Source: Legionella longbeachae
GTDB taxonomy: Bacteria > Pseudomonadota > Gammaproteobacteria > Legionellales > Legionellaceae
DNA: 15,138 nucleotides
Reading direction: 5' to 3'
NCBI GenBank assembly: GCA_016191305.1
Contig: JACPOX010000086.1
Span: 1 to 15,138 of the forward strand
The notes beneath the pieces were generated by a model that had not been told where the DNA came from, made no database searches, and was given only the letters and a program-made list of their open reading frames with translations. The translations under genes were made by a program, and so were the position numbers. Below are positions 9,275-15,138 of this stretch, in pieces; within the stretch, counting starts at the first letter, position 1, and each line of letters starts with the position of its first letter.

Positions 9275-11616
9275 ATGCAGGGATCTTTTTTTATAAAAAA
9301 AGTCGCAGTTCTGGGAGCAGGTGTTATGGGTGCGCAGATTGCTGCACACTGTGTGAATGCTGGTATAGAAACCTTATTATATGATTTGGCATCTAAAGAA
9401 GGTAATGCTAATGCACTCATAGATAAGGCAATAGCTAACTTGAGCAAGCTAAAACCTGCTCCTCTAGCAACGGCTCAAACTGCAACATTATTGCAAGCAC
9501 GAAACTATGAACAAAACCTGTCTGATTTGACTTCATGTGATTTAATTATTGAAGCCATAGCTGAACGTATCGATTGGAAAGAAGATTTATACAAGCGTAT
9601 TTCTCCTTATTTGACAGAGCGTTCTATCCTTGTAAGTAATACATCCGGCTTAAGTATTAATTCCTTATGTTCTGTTTTACCTGAAGCACACAGGAAAAAT
9701 TTTTGTGGCGTTCATTTTTTTAATCCACCACGTTACATGCATCTTGCAGAACTAATTCCTGCAAAAACTACTAATAAAGAGTTAGTAGATAATCTTGAAT
9801 CTTGGTTAACCCGCTATTTGGGTAAAGGGGTTGTGAGAGCAAAAGATACTCCTAATTTTATCGGCAATCGCATTGGCGTATTTTCATTGCTGGCGACTCT
9901 GCATCATGCGGAGGCTATGAATATGGGATTGGATGAAGTTGATGCCTTAACTGGTTCTTTACTTGGCAGACCAAAGTCTGCGACATTTCGAACTATGGAT
10001 GTTGTTGGTTTAGATACGATGCAACATGTAGTACATACCATGGAGCAGCAATTACAAGATGATCCATGGCATCACCGTTTCAAATTGCCCGAATGGCTTA
10101 TTCATTTAATTAAAGATGGGCATTTAGGCCAAAAATCAGGCCAAGGCATTTATAGAAAAAACGGCAAAATCATTGAAGTTTATGATCCAAAATCCGGAAG
10201 TTATCATCAAGTTCAAGCTCGAGTGAGCGATGAGTTGAAAGCCATTATGAGTAATCCAGATCCTATGGCACGAATGCAGAGTTTAATCTCTTCAAAGAAT
10301 AAACAAGCGCAATTTTTAAGCGCATGTTTTAGAGATTTATTTCATTATTGCGCTTATCATCTGGAGGCCATTGCAGATAATGTTCGAGATGTCGATTTGG
10401 CTATTCGCTGGGGGTTTGGATGGATGCAGGGTCCTTTTGAAACCTGGCAATTAGCCAATATAGCCAAGATGACTCAGTATATTAATCAGGCGATAAAGGA
10501 AAAATTATCTCTTAGCAATGCTCAATTGCCTGGATGGCTTTTTGAAATTAATGCTTTTTACACAGAAAAAGGTGCTTATTCTCCGAAGCTAAATGATTAT
10601 CAGCCTAGAAGTCAGTTACCGGTTTATCAGCGTCAATTTTTCCCCGATAAAATGATCAAAGAAGCGACACATCCTACTCCAGTGCTTTATGAAAATGAAG
10701 GTGTTAGTTTATGGCATTTACAAGATGATGTTGCTGTAGTGAGTTTTAAAAGCAAAGCCAATACTATAGGGCAGGCTGTTCTTGATGGACTGGAAGTTGC
10801 TCTTGATACAGCGGAAAAACAATGCAGAGGGTTAATTATTTATCAACAAGATGCAAGTAATTTTAGTTCAGGGGCGGATTTACGTGCTGTATTAAAATTG
10901 ATTCAAGATAAAAAAATGCAAGATTTAGACGCCATGATTGCGCAGTTTCAGCGTGTGGCTATGCGTTTAAAATATAGCCCCATCCCGACAGTGGCCGCCT
11001 TACGAGGACGTGCGCTTGGTGGAGGTTGTGAATTGATGATGCATGGTGGTGCAGTAGTTGCTGCTTTTGAATCTTATCCTGGTCTGGTTGAAGTTGGTGT
11101 AGGCGTTATTCCAGCGGGTGCGCTGCGCAAATTTCCTCAAAAGGCGATTTAATGACTGTAATCCAAAGTTACTTTCAACAAATTGCTACAGCGCAAGTTG
11201 CAGGTTCAGCTGCTAATGCAATGCAAATGGGTTATATGCGTAGTACGGATTGTTATGTAATGCATGCAGATGAAGTTCTTGATGTAGCATTGGCTAAAAT
11301 TAAAATGATGCATACAGAGAATTATCTTCCTCCCTTAAGAAAACAGTTTAGAATTGCTGGAATTGAAGGTAAAGCTAGATTGCAAGCAGGCTTGGTAAAC
11401 TGGTTAGAAGGTGGCTTTATATCTCAACATGATTATTATATTGCAACTGAATTGGCGACAGTACTTAGCGGTGGCAACCTCAATCAAGATACTTTAGTGG
11501 ATGAAGACTGGATGCTTAAGTTGGAGCGCGATGCGTTTATTCGTCTTGCTGCTACGCCTTTAACCCAAGCTCGTATGAGTCATTTATTAGAAACTGGGAA
11601 ACCATTACGTAATTAA
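9275..11616 (+). pseudogene. 3-hydroxyacyl-CoA dehydrogenase/enoyl-CoA hydratase fusion, frameshifted (FadN-type)
   Basis: Bifunctional beta-oxidation enzyme that hydrates enoyl-CoA and oxidises 3-hydroxyacyl-CoA. It appears here as two overlapping frames, 9275-11152 (625 aa) and 11152-11616 (154 aa, ATG overlapping the TAA). The first has the NAD motif GAGVMGAQIA (about 14-23), SNTSGLSI, the dehydrogenase signature HFFNPPRYMHLAELI and DTPNFIGNRIG. It then enters an enoyl-CoA hydratase domain with SSGADLR, GRALGGGCEL and PGLVEVGVGVIPAG. The second continues the hydratase C-terminus: AMQMGYMRSTD, then VDEDWMLKLERDAF and the ending GKPLRN. Dehydrogenase-first order resembles FadN rather than FadB. 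Restoring the frame near 11117-11121 gives about 780 aa, the family's usual size. GAGGAA precedes the start. The hydratase oxyanion and Glu residues lie before the break but the C-terminal helices after it, so the gene is probably inactive unless this is a sequencing error. Confidence 0.88.
11117..11121 (+). other. frameshift site in the beta-oxidation fusion gene
   Basis: The first frame reads VIPAG and then ALRKFPQKAI and stops. From 11119 the -1 frame reads CAAQISSKGDLMTVIQSYF and continues into the normal C-terminus. Related proteins have VIPAGGG followed by C or T, so one base (or four) appears to be missing between 11117 and 11121. The downstream frame is open only after a TGA at 11089-11091, which limits the shift to 11092-11149. 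No slippery heptamer of the A AAA AAG type is present at the best-fit position. Confidence 0.75.
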
Positions 11617-11644
11617 TGTTTGACGTAACTGCTCACTACCTTCG

Positions 11645-11723
11645 TCATCCCGAACGTAGAGGGATCCTCCTGATATAGGGCACAGTGCTAATGTAGGGAG
11701 CTCCCTTGCTATGCTCGGGATGA
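11645..11723. repeat. palindromic element with TCATCCCGA arms
   Basis: Outer arms TCATCCCGA (11645-11653) and TCGGGATGA (11715-11723) pair perfectly. Pairing continues inward with gaps (ACGTAG and AGGGATCCTCC on the left, CTATGC and a 12-bp perfect palindrome AGGGAGCTCCCT at 11695-11706 on the right). It fills most of the 149-base gap between the hydratase fragment and the thiolase. TCATCCCGAACG-type palindromes are known as dispersed bacterial intergenic repeats, so this is probably one copy of such a family. In RNA it would fold strongly and could lower expression of the thiolase from upstream. Confidence 0.75.
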
Positions 11724-11765
11724 GGGATGAGCAGTTCCGTTTGACCTTGATTGAAGGAGATTATA

Positions 11766-12950
11766 ATGACTGATGTATATATAGTTGATGTATTACGGAC
11801 CCCTGTAGGAAAAGCACCACGAGGTGTTTTTAAGAATACTTTACCTGATGATTTGTTAGCTCATACGATAAAAAATTTAATGGATCGAAATCAATCAATT
11901 GATCGGCAGGAAATAGGGGATGTTGTGATCGGTTGTGCTATGCCAGAAGCCGAGCAAGGTATGAATGTTGCCCGTATTGCGTCTTTGCTTGCTGATTTAC
12001 CTCAATCAGTTCCAGCGATGACCATTAACCGTTTTTGTTCTTCGGGTGTACAAAGTATTGCTACGGTTGCAGACTCTATTCGTAGTGGTTCGATGCATTT
12101 GGCGCTTGCCGGCGGTGTTGAAAGCATGTCTATGGTACCCTTAGGTGGAAATAAATATACTGCAAATCCTGTTATTTTCAATAATAAAGATATAGCGATT
12201 GCTTATGGCATGGGAATTACTGCGGAAAATGTTGCAAAACGTTGGGGCATCACTCGAGAACAACAAGATGAATTTGCTGCTGAAAGCCATAAAAAAGCAT
12301 TAGCCGCACAACAACGGGGAGATTTTAAAACAGAAATTTCTCCCGTGGAAATTACAATAAGAACAGCAGATTTAGCTAATAATACAGCAATAGTAATGAA
12401 AAAATGGGTGAGTGAGGATGAAGGTCCTCGCGCTGATACTTCTTATGATGTTATTGCCAAATTAAAACCAGTTTTTGCTGCGAAGGGAACAGTAACAGCA
12501 GGAAATAGTTCCCAGACTAGCGACGGTGCGGCTATTGCTTTACTGACTAGTGAACAAGCACTACGTCAATATAATCTAAAGCCAATGGGACGTTTATTGA
12601 GTTATGCTGTTGCAGGCGTACCCCCGGAAATTATGGGGATTGGACCTATTCAAGCAATTCCCATTGCTTTAAAACGAGCAGGACTTACTTTAGATCAACT
12701 CGATTGGATAGAACTTAATGAAGCTTTTGCAGCTCAGGCATTAGCGGTAATCAAAGAACTTGAGCTTCCTCTCTCTAAAGTGAATCCCTTAGGCGGAGCC
12801 ATTGCTTTAGGTCATCCTTTAGGTGCCACAGGCGCCATCAGAACAGCAACTTTACTGCATGGATTACGTCGAACTAAAGGACGATATGGTATGGTTACTA
12901 TGTGTATTGGAACAGGCATGGGGGCTGCAGCAATATTTGAAGCTTTGTAG
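11766..12950 (+). CDS. acetyl-CoA C-acyltransferase (thiolase, FadA-like)
   Basis: Thiolase that splits 3-ketoacyl-CoA into acetyl-CoA and a shortened acyl-CoA, the last step of beta-oxidation. With the ATG at 11766 the product has 394 aa, the usual thiolase length. AAGGAGA lies eight bases upstream; a TTG at 11751 in frame sits before that site and is not the start. The catalytic residues are Cys91 in NRFCSSGVQ, His350 in GHPLGATG and Cys380 in CIGTGMGAA, with NEAFAAQAL conserved. It follows the dehydrogenase/hydratase fusion, the expected partner. A degradative thiolase is more likely than a biosynthetic one given this context, but substrate chain length cannot be read. The gene itself is intact although its partner is broken. 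Confidence 0.94.
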   Translation: MTDVYIVDVLRTPVGKAPRGVFKNTLPDDLLAHTIKNLMDRNQSIDRQEIGDVVIGCAMPEAEQGMNVARIASLLADLPQSVPAMTINRFCSSGVQSIATVADSIRSGSMHLALAGGVESMSMVPLGGNKYTANPVIFNNKDIAIAYGMGITAENVAKRWGITREQQDEFAAESHKKALAAQQRGDFKTEISPVEITIRTADLANNTAIVMKKWVSEDEGPRADTSYDVIAKLKPVFAAKGTVTAGNSSQTSDGAAIALLTSEQALRQYNLKPMGRLLSYAVAGVPPEIMGIGPIQAIPIALKRAGLTLDQLDWIELNEAFAAQALAVIKELELPLSKVNPLGGAIALGHPLGATGAIRTATLLHGLRRTKGRYGMVTMCIGTGMGAAAIFEAL

Positions 12951-13012
12951 ATTTTGTTGTACTAGATCAACCCCCATTGGGGAACGTAAGGGTTCAAGGC
13001 GGTGATTTTAAA

Positions 13013-13204
13013 TTACCTGCAAAAAAGTGTCGTCATTGCGACCTTGACTTTATCACCAGTCAAAATTCTAATGTAATTTTTACGCATACGACCAGAAATG
13101 TGGGCAGTGACAACATGTCCATTTTCTAATTCAACACGAAACATAGTGTTGGGTAGGGTATCGATAACAGTACCAGCCATTTCAATATGATCTTCTTTTG
13201 CCAT
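13013..13204 (-). CDS. infA: translation initiation factor IF-1 copy with a replaced C-terminus
   Basis: IF-1 is a small OB-fold protein that occupies the ribosomal A site during initiation. Residues 1-55 are canonical ([50 protein letters not shown]), but the protein then ends AMTTLFCR at 63 aa. The normal ending is about 72 aa, with a xLTPYDLSKGRIVFR-type last strand and tail. None of the three frames after base 13039 encodes that ending, so a simple frameshift does not explain it; the DNA was replaced or deleted there. The junction lies in CGTCATTGCGACC (13031-13043), a motif typical of dispersed repeats. GAGAG precedes the ATG. The missing last strand should destabilise the fold, so a second intact infA is expected elsewhere in the genome. 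It could be annotated as a CDS or a pseudogene. Confidence 0.85.
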   Translation of the reverse strand: MAKEDHIEMAGTVIDTLPNTMFRVELENGHVVTAHISGRMRKNYIRILTGDKVKVAMTTLFCR

Positions 13205-13239
13205 AAGTCTCTCAGTGATGTACCAAATTTAAAAAGTAT

Positions 13240-13273
13240 ATTATGCACGATTACGTCTTTACATGCAGCATGT
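13240..13273 (-). promoter_or_regulatory. possible infA promoter with an overlapping palindrome
   Basis: On the minus strand CATAAT (13240-13245) resembles a -10 box and is directly preceded by TG. The expected -35 position (about 13263-13268, CTGCAT) is poor and lies within the perfect palindrome ACATGC-A-GCATGT (13261-13273). The palindrome could be an operator or chance. Weak evidence. Confidence 0.25.
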
Positions 13274-13431
13274 ATACTGCACTAAAATAAAAAAAATGGC
13301 AATCTAACTGGCGTCAAAATTTAACGATTTGCACGAATTATTAAATTATTCTATAAGTGTTTATCAAAAAAAAGAGATACGTATCGAAAATTTAATCAAA
13401 CAAAAAAAGAAATTTTTGTAAGAATAGGGAC

Positions 13432-13571
13432 TGTTGACAATTGCTTCTAGAGCCTACGTTCTGCGCTTTATGCGCAGAATCCAGTATCAGAATAGAATTA
13501 TTGACACTTGATAGGTATGGATCCCGCGCATAAAGCGCGGGAAGTAGGTAGTTTAAGATGAATTGTCAACA
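13432..13571. repeat. 140-bp inverted-repeat element (MITE-like) with two internal hairpins
   Basis: Ends are a perfect 11-bp inverted pair, TGTTGACAATT (13432-13442) and AATTGTCAACA (13561-13571). Inside, the left half contains the hairpin TTCTGCGC-TTTAT-GCGCAGAA (13459-13479) and the right half TCCCGCGC-ATAAA-GCGCGGGA (13522-13542). The two hairpin regions are also imperfect reverse complements of each other (CCTACGTTCTGCGC against the complement of GCGCGGGAAGTAGG). So the whole unit is a long nested palindrome without coding capacity. This is the form of a non-autonomous mobile or dispersed repeat. No target-site duplication is obvious. Confidence 0.75.
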
Positions 13572-13596
13572 AACCTAGAGAATAAAGTTTATATGA

Positions 13597-13619
13597 GGCA
13601 AATGTAAATAGTATTTGCC
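13597..13619 (-). terminator. weak hairpin downstream of the F-box gene
   Basis: GGCAAAT (13597-13603) and ATTTGCC (13613-13619) form a 7-bp stem with a 9-base loop, starting 27 bases after the stop codon of the F-box gene on the minus strand. The following sequence is AT-rich but has no clean U-run, so it is at best a weak terminator. Confidence 0.3.
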
Positions 13620-13645
13620 CCATAGCCAGCTAAATGAAAAATCAA

Positions 13646-14206
13646 TTAAAAAAGCCTACATTCATCATTAGTAGATTTATTGTTGTCTTCATTAGTATTG
13701 TTTTCGTTTTTCGATTTCTCCATGTTAGATACAGCCATTAAAAGCTGTCCAAAGACAGCAAAAGGATTAACCTCTTTTTTGTCTTCTAGGCTTTGCATTA
13801 CTTGGAATATATTTTTTGGAGGATTATTGGATTCATTGACCATCTCATCAACCATTTCTTTAAGTCCCGCACCAATACCTGCAACAGAATTTCCGATAAC
13901 CTCACCTATTTCATTGGACTCAGCGCCATTTGCAGCTTTTTCAAAGAAACCCAGCGATGATTGAGATCGTTTTAAGTAATAGTCTTTATATGTTTTTGTT
14001 TCCGATTGAATGAGCGTTTCTTCATTTGGTATTTTCAGTCCATCCTTAGCAATTAATTTTTTCCATAGTTCTGGATGGTTTGAGATTTCTAGCAATTGTT
14101 TCGACAGGGTTAAAGCCTTAAGTACATTCAGGATATCTGATGGAGGGAGGTGTTCAAAAAGGGCTAGAAAAAATTTATTATCGAGTTTTTCGTATTTGAA
14201 TTGCAT
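13646..14206 (-). CDS. F-box-like protein with C-terminal CaaX box; candidate Dot/Icm effector
   Basis: 186-aa protein of eukaryotic type. Residues 12-55 fit the F-box pattern: FFLALFEHLPPSDILNVLKA, then LSKQLLEISNHPELWKKLI, with the LP pair at 20-21 and the LWKKL near the end. KTYKDYYLKR (71-80) is the usual short extension after an F-box. F-boxes bind Skp1 and bring substrates to SCF ubiquitin ligases, which bacteria lack, so action inside a host cell is inferred. A glycine-containing amphipathic stretch follows (100-125). The hydrophilic Asn/Glu-rich tail (163-182) ends in Cys-Arg-Leu-Phe, a CaaX-type prenylation box, with Phe compatible with host farnesyl- or geranylgeranyl-transferase. 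The combination recalls Legionella AnkB. No substrate-binding repeat is recognisable. AAGGAG precedes the ATG. Effector status is inference. Confidence 0.8.
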   Translation of the reverse strand: MQFKYEKLDNKFFLALFEHLPPSDILNVLKALTLSKQLLEISNHPELWKKLIAKDGLKIPNEETLIQSETKTYKDYYLKRSQSSLGFFEKAANGAESNEIGEVIGNSVAGIGAGLKEMVDEMVNESNNPPKNIFQVMQSLEDKKEVNPFAVFGQLLMAVSNMEKSKNENNTNEDNNKSTNDECRLF

Positions 14207-14215
14207 TATATCTCC

Positions 14216-14317
14216 TTAGTTTGTTGTAATTGTTGGGGCAACTTGTGCTTTACTCATTGAATCAGCTAATTTGTCTTTGCTATCTTTCAGAAGATTATGC
14301 GTCTTTACAAACTCGCA
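14216..14317 (-). pseudogene. short open frame ending at the F-box ribosome site; possible gene remnant
   Basis: A 33-codon stretch reads CEFVKTHNLLKDSKDKLADS, then MSKAQVAPTITTN, and its TAA overlaps the AAGGAG of the F-box gene. It begins at an upstream TAA and has only an internal ATG (14257), giving 13 aa. The Lys/Asp-rich composition and the tight stop-to-RBS arrangement look like the tail of a lost upstream gene, but the length is too small to exclude chance. No family is recognised. Confidence 0.25.
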
Positions 14318-14325
14318 TTACGCAT
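14297..14325. repeat. small inverted repeat ATGCGT/ACGCAT
   Basis: ATGCGT (14297-14302) and ACGCAT (14320-14325) flank 17 bases in the gap between the two effector-like genes. Immediately to the right TACAA and TTGTA form another small pair (14336-14351 region). Possibly part of a repeat or a structured leader of the F-box transcript. Confidence 0.35.
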
Positions 14326-14369
14326 AGCTACGAGATACAAATTGAGTTGTAATAGAATGGAAATGCAGT

Positions 14370-14378
14370 TTTATAGCA
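14370..14378 (-). promoter_or_regulatory. possible extended -10 for the F-box gene
   Basis: On the minus strand the bases read TGCTATAAA, matching the extended -10 form TGnTATAAT at all but the last base. It lies about 165 bases upstream of the F-box start codon. No good -35 is present at 17 bases (a TTGTTT lies 20 bases away), as expected if the TGn extension is used. It would give the F-box gene its own promoter separate from the SH2 gene. Confidence 0.3.
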
Positions 14379-14467
14379 CATAAAAATAAAAGTATAAACA
14401 ATAAGATATTGAATTATTTGTTACGACACTTTTTCAACGATTTGATATAAGAAGCGTCCATTTTGTT

Positions 14468-15040
14468 CTACCAATCACTACATTTATTAGAACCAGATTT
14501 ATTTGAATAGAAAATTTCTTCAGAGATGAAGGTGTCACTAGTATATTTTATGAAATGTTTCTCTTGACTTGCTTGCTCACGAGTCGGCTTGATAAGTCCG
14601 TCCAGTCTAAACTCATTTCTTTCTAATTCACTACACAGGGATTTTATTTCTTCCTGTGTTACCTCTTGTTCAAACAACATTTTCGCAGTATTTAGAAAAT
14701 TATTTATGTCAGTGTCAAATTTTTCCTTATCATGTTTATATTGGGCTTTAACTTCCGCTGTCACTGTCATATTTGGTTCTTGTGGCGGCTTAGGAGCCAT
14801 TTTCCAACCATTTTCTGTTAATCCCAATCTTAAATTTTTTACCATATCTTGTTCTTGACAATAATAGGAAATAACAACCAACCCCGGATAAGTTGAGCTA
14901 TCTCTTATTAAAAAAACAGCCTTGGATTCTCTGTTTCTAGCGCCATTATTTTCTAGAGTATTATGTATATGATAGCTATTAATGACTCCAAAAATGATAG
15001 AAATTTTGGATTCTGGCTTATAGCCTTTTTTAGAGTCCAT
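14468..15040 (-). CDS. SH2-domain protein; candidate Dot/Icm effector
   Basis: 190-aa protein whose N-terminal half (about 5-95) resembles an SH2 domain, the eukaryotic phosphotyrosine-binding module. AVFLIRDSSTYPGLVVISYY (41-60) matches the FLVRES...GxyvLSv core, placing the phosphotyrosine-binding arginine at Arg46. VKNLRLGLTENGWKM (67-81) matches the next strand (usually VKHYRI), with Asn in place of the common His. Residues 97-145 are charged and probably helical (KAQYKHDKEKF, then LFEQEVTQEEIKSLCSELE); the tail from 146 is unassigned and ends KCSDW, without a CaaX box. GGAGA lies nine bases before the ATG. Legionella genomes are known to encode SH2 proteins that bind host phosphotyrosine. 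Bacteria rarely use SH2 domains themselves, so host-directed action is inferred. The gap to the F-box gene is 261 bases, same strand. Confidence 0.78.
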   Translation of the reverse strand: MDSKKGYKPESKISIIFGVINSYHIHNTLENNGARNRESKAVFLIRDSSTYPGLVVISYYCQEQDMVKNLRLGLTENGWKMAPKPPQEPNMTVTAEVKAQYKHDKEKFDTDINNFLNTAKMLFEQEVTQEEIKSLCSELERNEFRLDGLIKPTREQASQEKHFIKYTSDTFISEEIFYSNKSGSNKCSDW

Positions 15041-15138
15041 AAGGAATATCTCCGGTTATTTGATAAATTAAATAATAGTACAGAGAAGGCAACGGATAGA
15101 CATTTAGGTATTAGTCTATGCTAATTGATTCTATTAGA

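Larger units (their letters stand above)
13205..13645. other. gene-free stretch between infA and the F-box gene
   Basis: No convincing coding sequence in 441 bases. The part nearest infA holds a minus-strand -10-like CATAAT (13240-13245), 36 bases from the start codon, and a perfect ACATGC-A-GCATGT palindrome (13261-13273). The middle is very AT-rich with A-runs. A 140-bp inverted-repeat element (13432-13571) and a small hairpin (13597-13619) occupy the rest. Confidence 0.7.

Noticed and set aside
9220..9447. Minus-strand 75-aa open frame over the start of the dehydrogenase gene
   Set aside because: Antisense to a clearly conserved coding region, with no family resemblance.
11092..11150. Programmed ribosomal frameshifting in the fusion gene
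   Set aside because: No slippery heptamer followed by a stable structure at the best-fit site, and this family does not use recoding; mutation or sequencing error is simpler.
11751..11765. TTG start five codons upstream for the thiolase
   Set aside because: The AAGGAGA ribosome site lies between this TTG and the ATG at 11766, so it can only serve the ATG.
13680..14219. Plus-strand open frames opposite the F-box gene
   Set aside because: Antisense shadows of the minus-strand gene; no ribosome sites or motifs.
14589..14858. Plus-strand 89-aa open frame opposite the SH2 gene
   Set aside because: Antisense shadow of a gene with a recognisable domain and good ribosome site.
1..15138. CRISPR arrays, tRNA or rRNA genes, transposase genes
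   Set aside because: No regularly spaced direct repeats, cloverleaf-like sequences or transposase motifs were seen by eye on either strand.

Overview
The window is AT-rich gammaproteobacterial DNA that most likely comes from a Legionella species. Three things point there: a housekeeping cluster of gammaproteobacterial type, a beta-oxidation pair with the dehydrogenase domain placed N-terminally, and two adjacent genes for eukaryotic-like proteins (F-box plus CaaX, and SH2) of the sort Legionella delivers into host cells. The assignment is inferred from gene content and family resemblance; no database search was run.

Left part (55-6241, minus strand): a co-directional cluster read from right to left as lnt, leuS, lptE, holA, nadD. 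It covers lipoprotein N-acylation, leucyl-tRNA synthesis, LPS transport, the clamp-loader delta subunit and NAD synthesis. lptE-holA-nadD are tightly packed: lptE and holA overlap by 28 bases and holA and nadD are 11 bases apart. The lptE C-terminus looks truncated.

Middle (6419-12950, plus strand): a lysine-catabolic pair, consisting of a saccharopine/lysine-dehydrogenase family protein and an ALDH7-type aminoadipate-semialdehyde dehydrogenase. It is followed by a fatty-acid beta-oxidation pair, a 3-hydroxyacyl-CoA dehydrogenase/enoyl-CoA hydratase fusion and a thiolase. The fusion gene is interrupted by a frameshift near 11117-11121. Two different palindromic dispersed-repeat-like elements lie in the gaps (9121-9196 and 11645-11723).

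Right part (12951-15138): an infA copy whose last ~16 residues are replaced by unrelated sequence next to a repeat-like motif, then a 441-base gene-free stretch carrying a 140-bp inverted-repeat element (13432-13571). Two minus-strand genes follow. One encodes a 186-aa protein with an N-terminal F-box-like domain and a C-terminal CRLF prenylation-type box. The other encodes a 190-aa protein with an N-terminal SH2-like domain containing FLIRDSS. Both are strong candidates for host-directed Dot/Icm effectors. Their adjacency raises the possibility of a phosphotyrosine reader working with a membrane-anchored ubiquitin-ligase adaptor. This pair is the most interesting part of the window.
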